From Clostridia bacterium (GTDB lineage Bacteria; Bacillota; Clostridia; Lachnospirales; Lachnospiraceae), in NCBI GenBank assembly GCA_009929525.1, contig SAAH01000032.1, positions 1-35,648 on the forward strand: 35,648 nucleotides of DNA, in the 5' to 3' direction. Below, one piece after another: positions 1 to 7,600 of this stretch. Below the pieces are notes generated by a model, which saw only the letters and a list, made by a program, of their open reading frames with translations, was not told where the DNA came from and did not search any database. Within the stretch, counting starts at the first letter, position 1. Every line of letters starts with the position of its first letter. Both the position numbers and the translations under genes were made by a program.

Positions 1-98
1 CACAATACTGTCTTTTCATTTTTTTCAAAAATAGGACAGATTGGTACTTTAGAAGAAGTTATCTCTTTTGAAATTACATTTTGCGGAAACTCAAGTTT

Positions 99-1415
99 CT
101 ACGCCATCTTTACTCTAAGAATCCTGCGGAGTGACTCATTGATTCTTTCCTCGCTTATGCTCTCTCTGTTCACAGCATCGAGTATCCCATAATATGCCTT
201 TGAAAAATCTGCCGGCATCAATATCATATCCACACCAGCCATTACCGCTTTCACAGCTGCAGCCTCCGATGTATATCTCTGTGTGACTGCGCCCATATTC
301 AATGCATCTGTGACTACAACACCGGTATATCCCAGTTCATTTCTAAGGATCTCTGTCACCATACGATAAGAAAGAGAACTCGGTGTATCATCCCCTATCA
401 CCGCCGGAACACTGATATGGCCAACCATCACCACACCTGCCCCTGCTTCGATTCCAGACTGAAATGGGATCCAGTCTGATGAGGCAAGTTCTTCCTTGCT
501 CTTGTCCACCACAGCCATCCCATCATGACTGTCCGTCCTGGCAGATCCATGTCCAGGAAAATGCTTCAGCGTTGCCAGCACTCCAGCATCCTGCATTCCC
601 CGGACCTGGGCTGCAACCATCTGTCCATCAAGTGCAGAATCCATGCCAAATGATCTCCTGGCCCATATGGCATTATCCGGAGCGTCAAGCACATCTGCTA
701 CCGGAGCAAAATCAAGGTTAAATCCCAGTTCGCCAAGATAAGTTCCTATGGTTTTTCCAGTTTCATATGCCTGATCAGTATCGCCGGAAGCTCCTATGTC
801 AGCCATATCCGGAACAGCCTCTATGCCAAACTCACCTTTTCCACTGATCCTGCGAACCGTACCGCCTTCCTCATCCACCACCAGAATGGCCGGAAGTCCT
901 ATGCGTTCCACAGAATACGTCTGTACATTTTCTAACATTGTTTTTACTTGTTCTGTGCGGTCCAGATTCTGTTCAAAATAGATGAGGCCTCCCACCGGAT
1001 ACTGCTGCAGAGCCTGCTTTGTCGTATCTCCGGCCGCGGTAACTCCATCCACTCCGGTCAGTGCATCCGGCGTGATGATAAACAACTGTGCCACCTTCTC
1101 TTCCAGCGTCATCTGCGCGATCTTCTCTTCGATTTTGGCATTTAACTCACTGTCTGCAGTTGAAGATGCACCTCCCGTCTGCTCGCCATTCTCTGTTTCC
1201 TCCGGAACCTGCAGATCTGCATCCACATCTGATCCAGCATCTGTCTGTTCATTGTCAGCATTATTTGATCCTGTATCCTCAGTCTTTTTTCCCGAAGTTT
1301 GATTTTTATGTCCCTGTGCATACAGTACTACGCACAACACTGCCGCCAAAAGTATGATCACACAGATCATAATAGCTGCCGGCAGTCCCATTTTCCGTTT
1401 TCTCTTTTTTTTCAT
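99..1415 (-). CDS. Membrane-tethered GH3 family beta-N-acetylhexosaminidase-like glycosidase
   Basis: This is a glycoside hydrolase family 3 enzyme of the NagZ/beta-N-acetylglucosaminidase branch, expected to hydrolyse GlcNAc-containing muropeptides or glycans outside the membrane. A short basic N-terminus is followed by one hydrophobic segment (about residues 12-35), with no clear cleavage site, so a membrane anchor is likely. A low-complexity Ser/Asp/Glu/Gly linker to about residue 90 then leads to the catalytic TIM barrel. The family loop KHFPGHGSARTDSHDG, which holds the His-Asp general acid/base dyad, is present, and VVTDALNMGAV carries the nucleophile Asp. Only the N-terminal GH3 domain is present, which is normal for NagZ-type enzymes. 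The frame opens with a GTG at 1427, but GGAG sits only three bases before the ATG at 1418, so the next ATG at 1415 is preferred. Substrate is not determined by sequence. Confidence 0.9.
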   Translation of the reverse strand: MKKKRKRKMGLPAAIMICVIILLAAVLCVVLYAQGHKNQTSGKKTEDTGSNNADNEQTDAGSDVDADLQVPEETENGEQTGGASSTADSELNAKIEEKIAQMTLEEKVAQLFIITPDALTGVDGVTAAGDTTKQALQQYPVGGLIYFEQNLDRTEQVKTMLENVQTYSVERIGLPAILVVDEEGGTVRRISGKGEFGIEAVPDMADIGASGDTDQAYETGKTIGTYLGELGFNLDFAPVADVLDAPDNAIWARRSFGMDSALDGQMVAAQVRGMQDAGVLATLKHFPGHGSARTDSHDGMAVVDKSKEELASSDWIPFQSGIEAGAGVVMVGHISVPAVIGDDTPSSLSYRMVTEILRNELGYTGVVVTDALNMGAVTQRYTSEAAAVKAVMAGVDMILMPADFSKAYYGILDAVNRESISEERINESLRRILRVKMA

Positions 1416-1456
1416 CATAGTCTCCACAGAGTCCGATCATGCTCCAGCACTGCTGC

Positions 1457-2296
1457 CTAAAGTTTAAAGATGCGCTTATCCCTCAGCTCGATCTTCTTTT
1501 CTTTCATGAGAGAACCAACCGCTCTTTTAAATGCTGCCTTGCTAAGTCCAAATTCTCTTTTGATAACTTCCGGTGAAACTTTATCGTCAAAAGGCAGGAC
1601 GCCTGCATATTCATCCAATACTTTCATGATAAGTTCTGCGTCGGTTCCCATCTGCTCATATGCTTTTTTCCTGGGTGAAAGATTCAGTTTTCCATCTTCT
1701 CTCACACTTGTCACACGGCATTTGATCATGCTTCCCGGACGATAATTTCCCTGGGCTTCCTTCTTCGGGATAAGACCGGAATATTGATCATCAACAGCCA
1801 CAAAAACTCCAAAATTGTCACTCGTTTCATAGATCCGTCCCTCTACCTCATCGCCCAGCACATAAGGTGACTGGTCCTTAAGATATGGGTAAACCTTCAT
1901 CGTAGCGCAAAGTCTGCTGCTCTTATCTATATACAGTGCAGCCAGGACCTGCTCTCCTTTTTCCACCCGATTTGTCTGCTCTCTGAACGGGAGAAGAAGA
2001 TCCTTTTCCAGTCCCCAATCAAGAAATGCTCCTATTTTCCCCACCTCTGCCACAGTCAGCAATGCTGTCTGATGAAGCTGAAGTGCAGGCATACGAGTGG
2101 TAGCTATCAATCGGTCGGAAGAATCCCTATAGATAAATACCTCAATCTCATCTCCCACTTCTGTTCCTTCCGGGACCTGCTTGCCCGGGAGCAATACACG
2201 CTCTTCTTCTTGGGCCTCCGCATATTCACCCAGATATACGCCAAAATCCACCTTCCTAACTACCTGCAGTTTCTGTTTTTTTCCTAATTCGATCAT
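1457..2296 (-). CDS. CvfB-like S1 RNA-binding regulator
   Basis: This 279-residue protein resembles CvfB/YitL, a cytoplasmic RNA-binding factor that affects virulence and stress gene expression in Firmicutes. It has the expected architecture: an N-terminal S1-like barrel beginning GKKQKLQVVRKVDFGVYLG, a second S1-like repeat (LTVAEVGKIGAFLDWGLEKDLLLPF), a third S1 domain (GDEVEGRIYETSDNFGVFVAV), and a C-terminal winged helix (about residues 215-279, ending KEKKIELRDKRIFKL). Length is typical for the family. An AAGGAG site lies just before the ATG. It sits 42 bases upstream of the GH3 gene on the same strand and may be co-transcribed with it. The family call is confident; the regulated targets are unknown. 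Confidence 0.88.
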   Translation of the reverse strand: MIELGKKQKLQVVRKVDFGVYLGEYAEAQEEERVLLPGKQVPEGTEVGDEIEVFIYRDSSDRLIATTRMPALQLHQTALLTVAEVGKIGAFLDWGLEKDLLLPFREQTNRVEKGEQVLAALYIDKSSRLCATMKVYPYLKDQSPYVLGDEVEGRIYETSDNFGVFVAVDDQYSGLIPKKEAQGNYRPGSMIKCRVTSVREDGKLNLSPRKKAYEQMGTDAELIMKVLDEYAGVLPFDDKVSPEVIKREFGLSKAAFKRAVGSLMKEKKIELRDKRIFKL

Positions 2297-2373
2297 ACCT
2301 TCTCCTTTTTAACTCTATCGCCTGATTCCCACTTCTACATTTGTTCTTATATCTTTTCTTTCCCTACTGCCAG

Positions 2374-3075
2374 TTATGAAAATTCCACCACTGCATAGGG
2401 CCTGTTTTCTTCATTACAAAGTGCTACCGTGCAGATTCCATCCCCGATCGTTACTACTGGAATCATCACATCTCCAAGTACCGCCTGGCTCTTATATTCC
2501 GCCCTCATCTGATGGACAACAAAATCCTGAGGGATATAGTCCTGGGCTAACCGGATATACTGTGCATTATTTACATGATGATTGGTGTCCAGATGATGCC
2601 TCTTCACTGAAAATGCCTCCATGATCTGATTTTCTTTTGGCAGTACAATCTTTCTCGGTGCATAATCCATATCAAGTTTTTCTTCTAATTTATATACTTC
2701 GTACTCTTCCGGTTCTATCTTGACCGGTTTTCCGCTCTCTATATCAATAAAAGCCCAAAGAGAATTCGCATATGCAAGCACTTCTCCCTGCTCTGTCGTT
2801 ATCGTAAAATTCCTTGCCCCATAAAATCCCTTGAATGCATATGGCCACGTGCTTATGTTGATCTTCTCACCCATGCCAGGACAACGGTTCACACACACTT
2901 GCCAGGATGTCAGTACCCAGGCTCTGTGAATGGCTTCCAGCGTATCTACTCCCCTGCCCATCGATTCAGAATGAAACGTAGTACAATCCTGCAAATAATT
3001 CAGCAAACCAATCAAAGATAATGTTTTGTCTTCTCCAATCTCACTATAACGCACTCGGCTTTCAAATGTATACAC
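2374..3075 (-). CDS. Acyl-ACP thioesterase (FatA/FatB-like)
   Basis: This is a bacterial acyl-acyl carrier protein thioesterase, which releases free fatty acids from ACP in the cytoplasm and can end fatty acid synthesis. Two hot-dog folds are visible. The first half holds the substrate-side segment with NYLQDCTTFHSE. The second half holds HHLDTNHHVNNAQYIRLAQDY, the Asn/His-containing active-site stretch typical of this family. The length of 233 residues is normal for the bacterial members. The start codon is GTG (complement of 3073-3075), supported by AAAGGAGAG upstream. It lies immediately downstream of tRNA-Gln but is separated from it by a strong terminator, so it is probably transcribed from its own promoter or by read-through. 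Confidence 0.88.
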   Translation of the reverse strand: MYTFESRVRYSEIGEDKTLSLIGLLNYLQDCTTFHSESMGRGVDTLEAIHRAWVLTSWQVCVNRCPGMGEKINISTWPYAFKGFYGARNFTITTEQGEVLAYANSLWAFIDIESGKPVKIEPEEYEVYKLEEKLDMDYAPRKIVLPKENQIMEAFSVKRHHLDTNHHVNNAQYIRLAQDYIPQDFVVHQMRAEYKSQAVLGDVMIPVVTIGDGICTVALCNEENRPYAVVEFS

Positions 3076-3102
3076 TTTTTTCTCTCCTTTTTACTCTGCG
3101 AC

Positions 3103-3137
3103 GAAAAAGAAAGCCTTGGATTTTATCCAAGGCTTCT
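3103..3137 (-). terminator. Rho-independent terminator of the tRNA-Gln gene
   Basis: A perfect 10-bp stem (aagccttgga at 3111-3120, tccaaggctt at 3126-3135) with a 5-base loop is followed on the minus strand by a U-rich run (complement of 3103-3112). It lies directly downstream of the tRNA. Confidence 0.9.
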
Positions 3138-3140
3138 AAG

Positions 3141-3212
3141 CTGGGCTACAAGGATTCGAACCTTGAAATGACGGAGTCAGAGTCCGTTGCCTTACCATTT
3201 GGCGATAGCCCA
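3141..3212 (-). tRNA. tRNA-Gln (anticodon CTG)
   Basis: Read on the minus strand, the 72-base sequence folds into a standard cloverleaf. The 7-bp acceptor stem pairs TGGGCTA with TAGCCCA, followed by discriminator G. A D-arm contains AAATGGTAAG. The anticodon stem ACGGA/TCCGT closes the loop CTCTGAC, which places CTG at positions 34-36 and so decodes CAG (Gln). The T-arm contains GGTTCGAATCC. The starting U1-A72 pair is typical of bacterial tRNA-Gln. CCA is not encoded. It stands alone, with its own promoter and terminator. Confidence 0.93.
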
Positions 3213-3248
3213 ATATCATTTTGTCGTCTTATCTCGGCGACAAAATGT

Positions 3249-3277
3249 ATTATATAGCATCGTTCTGGAAAATGCAA
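3249..3277 (-). promoter_or_regulatory. Putative sigma-A promoter of tRNA-Gln
   Basis: On the minus strand TTGCAT (complement of 3272-3277) is followed after 17 bases by TATAAT (complement of 3249-3254). The leader between it and the tRNA holds a 10-bp inverted repeat (3217-3226 with 3238-3247). Confidence 0.7.
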
Positions 3278-3336
3278 GCCCTTTTTTTGTTTTTTTTTAT
3301 TTTTTTAAATTATATGTGCAATTTGCATTTTATGCA

Positions 3337-4509
3337 TTATGCTACATAGCTTTTATCAACTGTGATCACGCATTCATATCTGGAATCAATATTCTTCATT
3401 TGCATCCGAAGGTAGTCCTTAAGTTTTTTTTGTTCTTCCTTACTATAGGAAAATGGGACAAGTACATCAAAGATCAGATTAATTCTCTTTTCTCCCCATA
3501 CCATCCGGAAATCATGGAAAGTCACTTCCGGATCTTTCTCCTTGATCGCCTGTTCCAGCTGCGATCTGGTTGTCAATACCCGTTCGTCCCGCATCTCCAC
3601 CGGATCCATATGGATCACCAGAAATATCCCCATCTTTTTGGAAACATCTCTCTCGATCCGGTCAATGATCTCGTGGGAAACTTCTATATCTACATCTCGT
3701 GGTACCTCTGCATGGATAGATGCCATACTTCTGTTTGGTCCATAGTTATGTACGATCAGGTCATGAGTTCCTTCAATTCCCTCATAGCTTTCCACTTCCT
3801 CGCGGATCTTTCTTGCCACCTCAGGGTCTGCCGCCTGTCCGATCAGCGGTTCCAGCGTATCCTTTGCAATCCCGATACCAGCCCATATAACGATCAGCGA
3901 AACAACAAGTCCTGCGACAGCATCGATGTTTACCCCTGCGAATCTGCAGATCAGTATAGAAAGGATCGTTGCACTGGTAGTGATGACATCGCCCATAGAA
4001 TCCGCTGCTGCTGCGAGCATAACCTTTGAATCAATACGTTTTCCCAGCTTTCTGTTAAATAATGCCATCCAAAGCTTCACTCCCACAGACATTACCAGGA
4101 TCAGGAACGGAACCAGATTGAACGCAATATCTTCCGGGTTACTTAATTTGCCAAAACTCGACTTCAGAAAAGATATGCCGACTTCAATAACGATAAACGA
4201 TACGATCAGCGCCGATATATATTCTATCCTGCCATGCCCAAAGGGATGCTCCTCATCCGCTGGTTTTTCAGCCATCTTTACACCAATAAAGCTGATCACC
4301 GAAGATGCTGCATCCGACAGATTATTGAAAGCATCTGCCATGACGGCGATACTATGCATAAACGCACCTATCGTCAATTTTCCCGCAAACAATAATATAT
4401 TGCAGAAGATCCCCACAAAACTGGACAGTACCCCATACGATGTCCTGACGCTGTTATCTTCTGTGCTTTCATAATCCTTTACAAATCTGCGGACCAAGAA
4501 TTCAGTCAT
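3337..4509 (-). CDS. Cation diffusion facilitator (CDF) family transporter
   Basis: This is a CDF-family metal/proton antiporter that exports divalent cations such as Zn2+, Mn2+ or Fe2+ across the cytoplasmic membrane. About six transmembrane segments span residues 20-215. The family motif HPFGHGRIEY after TM2 and the metal-site aspartates (AVMADAFNNLSDAASS and AADSMGDVITTSATI) are present. The C-terminal cytoplasmic domain (about 215-300) contains VHNYGPNRSMASIHAEVP and VIHMDPV, and an extra tail of about 90 residues makes it longer than the usual 300. The frame opens with TTG at 4518, but the ATG at 4509 has AGAGGGG at better spacing. Metal specificity cannot be told from the sequence. Confidence 0.9.
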   Translation of the reverse strand: MTEFLVRRFVKDYESTEDNSVRTSYGVLSSFVGIFCNILLFAGKLTIGAFMHSIAVMADAFNNLSDAASSVISFIGVKMAEKPADEEHPFGHGRIEYISALIVSFIVIEVGISFLKSSFGKLSNPEDIAFNLVPFLILVMSVGVKLWMALFNRKLGKRIDSKVMLAAAADSMGDVITTSATILSILICRFAGVNIDAVAGLVVSLIVIWAGIGIAKDTLEPLIGQAADPEVARKIREEVESYEGIEGTHDLIVHNYGPNRSMASIHAEVPRDVDIEVSHEIIDRIERDVSKKMGIFLVIHMDPVEMRDERVLTTRSQLEQAIKEKDPEVTFHDFRMVWGEKRINLIFDVLVPFSYSKEEQKKLKDYLRMQMKNIDSRYECVITVDKSYVA

Positions 4510-4701
4510 AATCTCCAACCCCTCTTACTTTTATTTTCTTCCTCTTATTTTCTTAAGCACTTTCCCTGTAGCCATTCAGTTCTTTTATGGTCGCTCTCAA
4601 ACTGCATTTCTTTATATCCTAATAACTTTCTTTCCCTGCGTCAAGTAAAGTGGCAAAAAACTCTCAAAAACTTTTTAAAATAAGGAACTCCTCACAATTC
4701 G

Positions 4702-4730
4702 TTTACATATTTTTTTCAAAATGCTATAAT
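4702..4730 (+). promoter_or_regulatory. Putative sigma-A promoter of pncB
   Basis: TTTACA (4702-4707) and TATAAT (4725-4730) are separated by 17 bases, 40 bases before the pncB ATG. The rest of the 4510-4770 gap shows no other feature. Confidence 0.75.
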
Positions 4731-4770
4731 AGGAAAAATTGTAGATTTTATTCTGAAATGGAGGAAACCC

Positions 4771-6240
4771 ATGAGAGCGTTGGATTTAACATTACTTACC
4801 GATTTATATGAATTGACTATGATGCAGGGTTACTTTAAAAACCCTACCGATCAGGTCGTGGTTTTCGATGCATTTTATAGAAAGAACCCCTGTGACGGCG
4901 GATATGCCATTGCAGCTGGACTGGAACAGGTTATCGACTATGTCCGTGACCTGCATTTTTCACCTGACGATGTGGAATATCTTCGAAGCCTGAATCTGTT
5001 TGAGGAAGACTTTTTGGAATATCTGAGAGGTTTTCATTTTACAGGAGATATCTATGCAATACCAGAAGGAACGGTTGTATTTCCAAGAGAGCCTCTTTTA
5101 AAGGTCATCGCTCCTGTCATGGAAGCTCAGCTTGTGGAGACAGCTATCCTCAATATCATCAATCATCAGAGTCTGATAGCTACCAAGTCAGCCCGGGTTG
5201 TCTATGCTGCCAAGGGCGATGGGATCATGGAATTTGGTCTTCGCCGGGCGCAGGGTCCCGATGCTGGTATCTACGGGGCGAGAGCGGCTGTGATCGGAGG
5301 CTGTGTCGGAACCTCCAACGTTCTCACCGGCAAGATGTTTTCCGTTCCGGTAAAGGGCACTCATGCCCACAGCTGGATCATGAGTTTTCCTGATGAATAT
5401 ACTGCATTCAGGACTTATGCGGATATGTATCCGGATGCATGTATCCTTCTTGTTGATACTTATGATGTCCTGAATTCCGGCGTACCGAATGCGATACGTG
5501 TTTTTCAGGAAATGAAAGAAATCCATCCAGGCTTTAAAAATTATGGTATCCGTATCGACAGCGGCGATCTTGCTTACCTTTCCAAGGAAGCTTACAAGAT
5601 GCTCGATGCTGCTGGCTTTGGTGATGCGATCATCTCTGCTTCCAGTGATCTGGATGAATATCTGATCGATAGTTTAAAAGCTCAGGGTGCTATGATCAAT
5701 TCCTGGGGCGTAGGTACCAACCTCATCACCTCCAAGGACTGCCCTGCATTTGGCGGCGTGTATAAACTGGCTGCGATCAAGGACAAAGAGGATGCTGATT
5801 TTGTTCCAAAGATCAAGCTTTCCGAGAACACAGAGAAGATTACCAACCCTGGAAATAAAACTATTTACAGGATCTACGATAAAAAGACTGGCAAGATCCG
5901 TGCCGACCTTATCTGCCTGGCAGATGAAGTATTTGATGAAGAAAAAGATATGATCATCTTCGATCCGGTGGAAACCTGGAAAAAGACAAAGATCAAGGGC
6001 GGTTCCTTTACACTTCGTGAGCTGCTTGTACCTGTTTTCCAAAAAGGGTTGTGTGTATACACCTCCCCGACTGTTATGGAGATGCAGGCTATCTGCAAAA
6101 AAGAGCAGGAAACACTTTGGCCAGAGACCCGTCGTCTTGTAAATCCTCACGATGTTTATGTGGATCTTTCTGACGAACTTTATAAAATGAAAGCTGCTTT
6201 GCTAGAAGAAATGAGTATGAAAGCTCTTCAGTTCCAGTAA
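4771..6240 (+). CDS. pncB: Nicotinate phosphoribosyltransferase
   Basis: This enzyme converts nicotinate and PRPP to nicotinate mononucleotide using ATP, the entry step of the Preiss-Handler NAD salvage pathway. The 489-residue length fits the long bacterial form. Recognisable segments include the N-terminal LTDLYELTMMQGYF, the substrate-binding FGLRRAQGPDAG, the conserved KGTHAHSWIMSF, the phosphoribosyl-side GIRIDSGDLAYLS and SSDLDEYLI, and SWGVGTNLITS. GGAGG lies seven bases before the ATG. It has its own promoter and a strong terminator behind it, so it appears to be a single-gene unit. Confidence 0.95.
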   Translation: MRALDLTLLTDLYELTMMQGYFKNPTDQVVVFDAFYRKNPCDGGYAIAAGLEQVIDYVRDLHFSPDDVEYLRSLNLFEEDFLEYLRGFHFTGDIYAIPEGTVVFPREPLLKVIAPVMEAQLVETAILNIINHQSLIATKSARVVYAAKGDGIMEFGLRRAQGPDAGIYGARAAVIGGCVGTSNVLTGKMFSVPVKGTHAHSWIMSFPDEYTAFRTYADMYPDACILLVDTYDVLNSGVPNAIRVFQEMKEIHPGFKNYGIRIDSGDLAYLSKEAYKMLDAAGFGDAIISASSDLDEYLIDSLKAQGAMINSWGVGTNLITSKDCPAFGGVYKLAAIKDKEDADFVPKIKLSENTEKITNPGNKTIYRIYDKKTGKIRADLICLADEVFDEEKDMIIFDPVETWKKTKIKGGSFTLRELLVPVFQKGLCVYTSPTVMEMQAICKKEQETLWPETRRLVNPHDVYVDLSDELYKMKAALLEEMSMKALQFQ

Positions 6241-6253
6241 ACATTCATAAATG

Positions 6254-6323
6254 ATCCCCGCCTTTCATATAGTATAAATATCTGCATGAGTGCAGAAATA
6301 CTTATGGAAGGCGGGGATTTTTT
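6254..6323 (+). terminator. Terminator of pncB, abutting the next start codon
   Basis: The arms atccccgcctttcata (6254-6269) and tatggaaggcggggat (6303-6318) form a long GC-rich stem enclosing a smaller ctgca/tgcag hairpin. A run of six Ts at 6318-6323 ends one base before the ATG of the next gene. The 3' arm also contains GGCGGGGA, the only possible ribosome site for that gene. Confidence 0.85.
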
Positions 6324-6893
6324 ATGGATTGTACTATATTAGTGAATCGTACTCATCTCCTGGAAAAAGATTATATACCTCCACTGCTTGTAGAACCATC
6401 GATTCTCTTCGATGCTCCTCTCAAAGATAAACGGCGCCTGCTGTCACTTCCTGCTGCGCGGGCCGTCCATCTTCTTTTTCAATCCGGGCGAAATCAAGGC
6501 ATTTTTCTCTATGGCATATCCGGCTACCGTCCCTATGATCGGCAGAAAGAAATTTATGACAAGCGGCTTCGCGAATCATCTCCAGATTATGTAAACTTAT
6601 TGATCGCTCCTCCCGGAGCCAGTGAGCATCAGACCGGTCTGGCTCTCGATGTATCCTGTCAGGACATAGACTTTTCTTTGGAAAATGAATTTGCTACCAC
6701 GAAAGAAGGGCAGTGGCTTGCTGCCAATGCCCCTCTGTTTGGATTCGTCGTGCGCTATCCCAAAGGTAAAGAATCTGTCACGGGATACGCCTGGGAGCCC
6801 TGGCACATTCGCTACGTGACAAAATCTCTTTCACTCTATCTTACGATGACAGGACTGACTTTAGAGGAATATTACACGCATCCCTCTGGCTGA
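6324..6893 (+). CDS. M15 family D-Ala-D-Ala carboxypeptidase-like protein (VanY type)
   Basis: This is a zinc metallopeptidase of the VanY/M15B group, which normally trims the terminal D-Ala of peptidoglycan peptides. The zinc and catalytic motifs are all present: SEHQTGLALDVS (His and Asp ligands) and EPWHIRYV (catalytic Glu and third ligand His). The substrate-side GISGYRPYDRQ is also typical. The 189-residue protein is essentially the bare catalytic domain, with no signal peptide or membrane anchor, which is odd for a wall enzyme. It may be cytoplasmic, perhaps acting on recycled peptides, or the true start may be different. The ATG immediately follows a terminator, whose 3' arm would also be its ribosome site. 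It is convergent with spoVT. Confidence 0.87.
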   Translation: MDCTILVNRTHLLEKDYIPPLLVEPSILFDAPLKDKRRLLSLPAARAVHLLFQSGRNQGIFLYGISGYRPYDRQKEIYDKRLRESSPDYVNLLIAPPGASEHQTGLALDVSCQDIDFSLENEFATTKEGQWLAANAPLFGFVVRYPKGKESVTGYAWEPWHIRYVTKSLSLYLTMTGLTLEEYYTHPSG

Positions 6894-6902
6894 ACCGCCT
6901 TG

Positions 6903-7433
6903 TCAGTTCTCCATCTGTCGTCCCAGAAATCCGGCCGCGATCTGGGCCAGCTTTCTATCTGACTCGGCAGGTTTGCCCCGGTCTTTTTGATTGATCAAAA
7001 TGACCGAGCCTATGGCATCACCTGCTGCGATGATCGGCTGTATGACCTGTGCCCCCGTTCCCATCTGCTCATCCTTTACGATCGGTATTCTGTTTTTTTC
7101 ATTTTCTGCCGCACATATAGCTTCACGATTTTTGATGGTTTCTTCCAATTCAGGACTGATCGCTTTCCCCTGATATTCCTGTTGCTTCGGTCCATATGCC
7201 GCCACCATCTGATCGTGGTCGGTGATACATACCAGATATCCCAAAGTCCGCGACATCGCTTCCGCATACTCGCCTGCCAGATTCCCCAGTTCTTCTATCG
7301 GGGAATATTTTTTTAGCACGATTTCCCCTTCTCGACCTGTGAAGATCTCCATTGGCTCACCCTCACGTATCCGAAGGGTCCGACGGATCTCTTTCGGGAT
7401 CACAACCCGCCCCAGGTCATCGTATTGTGTCAA
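6903..7433 (-). CDS. spoVT: SpoVT, 3' portion of the interrupted gene
   Basis: SpoVT is an AbrB-type DNA-binding protein that modulates sigma-G-dependent transcription in the forespore. This part carries most of the AbrB fold (DLGRVVIPKEIRRTLRIREGEPMEIF) and the whole C-terminal GAF-like domain (about 55-176). The real N-terminus is missing: the first four residues here (MTQY, from a TTG start at 7433) come from the end of the mobile element. No ribosome site precedes that TTG. The missing start MKATGIVRRI lies at 21183-21212 on the same strand. Joining the two at their shared CGA gives a 182-codon gene close to the 178 residues of Bacillus subtilis SpoVT. As it stands the fragment is probably not translated, or lacks the N-terminal beta strand needed for the swapped-hairpin dimer. 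Confidence 0.95.
   Translation of the reverse strand: MTQYDDLGRVVIPKEIRRTLRIREGEPMEIFTGREGEIVLKKYSPIEELGNLAGEYAEAMSRTLGYLVCITDHDQMVAAYGPKQQEYQGKAISPELEETIKNREAICAAENEKNRIPIVKDEQMGTGAQVIQPIIAAGDAIGSVILINQKDRGKPAESDRKLAQIAAGFLGRQMEN
7418..7433 (-). other. Left attachment junction (3' spoVT side)
   Basis: On the minus strand the element ends TTGACACAATA, then CGA, then the spoVT codons TGACCTGG. The arm TGACACAAT is the exact inverse of the arm at the other end. GA at 7421-7420 is the likely crossover dinucleotide, being the centre of the palindrome formed when the two ends are joined. Confidence 0.85.
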
Positions 7434-7460
7434 GTAAGTGCAAAAATTTTTGAAGTCACC

Positions 7461-7498
7461 CCGAAAAGCCCACCGTATAGCGATTCACGGCTTTTCGG
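7461..7498 (-). repeat. Perfect 10-bp inverted repeat near the element's left end
   Basis: ccgaaaagcc (7461-7470) and ggcttttcgg (7489-7498) flank an 18-base loop. No T-run follows on either strand. It lies between the recombinase terminator and the attachment site, where it could back up termination before spoVT or bind a recombination protein. Confidence 0.7.
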
Positions 7499-7531
7499 AG
7501 TGTTCACAGCTTAAAGATTGCTGCTCAACCC

Positions 7532-7552
7532 ATTGTGTCATTTTAGGACAAA
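7532..7552 (+). repeat. Internal copy of the right-end sequence
   Basis: The 21 bases here match the terminal sequence of the right end (complement of 21158-21178) at 19 of 21 positions: ATTGTGTCAT, two differing bases, then TAGGACAAA. Its first nine bases also repeat directly the left-end ATTGTGTCA 108 bp away. It is probably an additional recombinase binding site or the relic of another attachment site. Confidence 0.75.
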
Positions 7553-7570
7553 AAACGACAAGGGACTTCA

Positions 7571-7600
7571 TAAGAAAAGAGCCAGCCTTTAACCGGCTCC
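7571..7600 (-). terminator. Terminator of the serine recombinase operon
   Basis: On the minus strand GAGCCGG and CTGGCTC pair around a short loop and are followed by TTTTCTT. The 5' arm begins right at the stop codon of the last recombinase gene. Confidence 0.8.

Noticed and set aside
3278-3320. Terminator in the T-rich tract upstream of tRNA-Gln
   Set aside because: The T-run is on the plus strand with no gene or stem before it on that strand.
3187-4029. Plus-strand frame of 280 codons
   Set aside because: It is antisense to the CDF transporter and the tRNA and has a cysteine/histidine-rich composition without family resemblance.
7424-7552. CRISPR-like repeat pair at the element end
   Set aside because: Only two spaced copies, plus one at the far end in inverse orientation; this fits recombinase sites, not an array.
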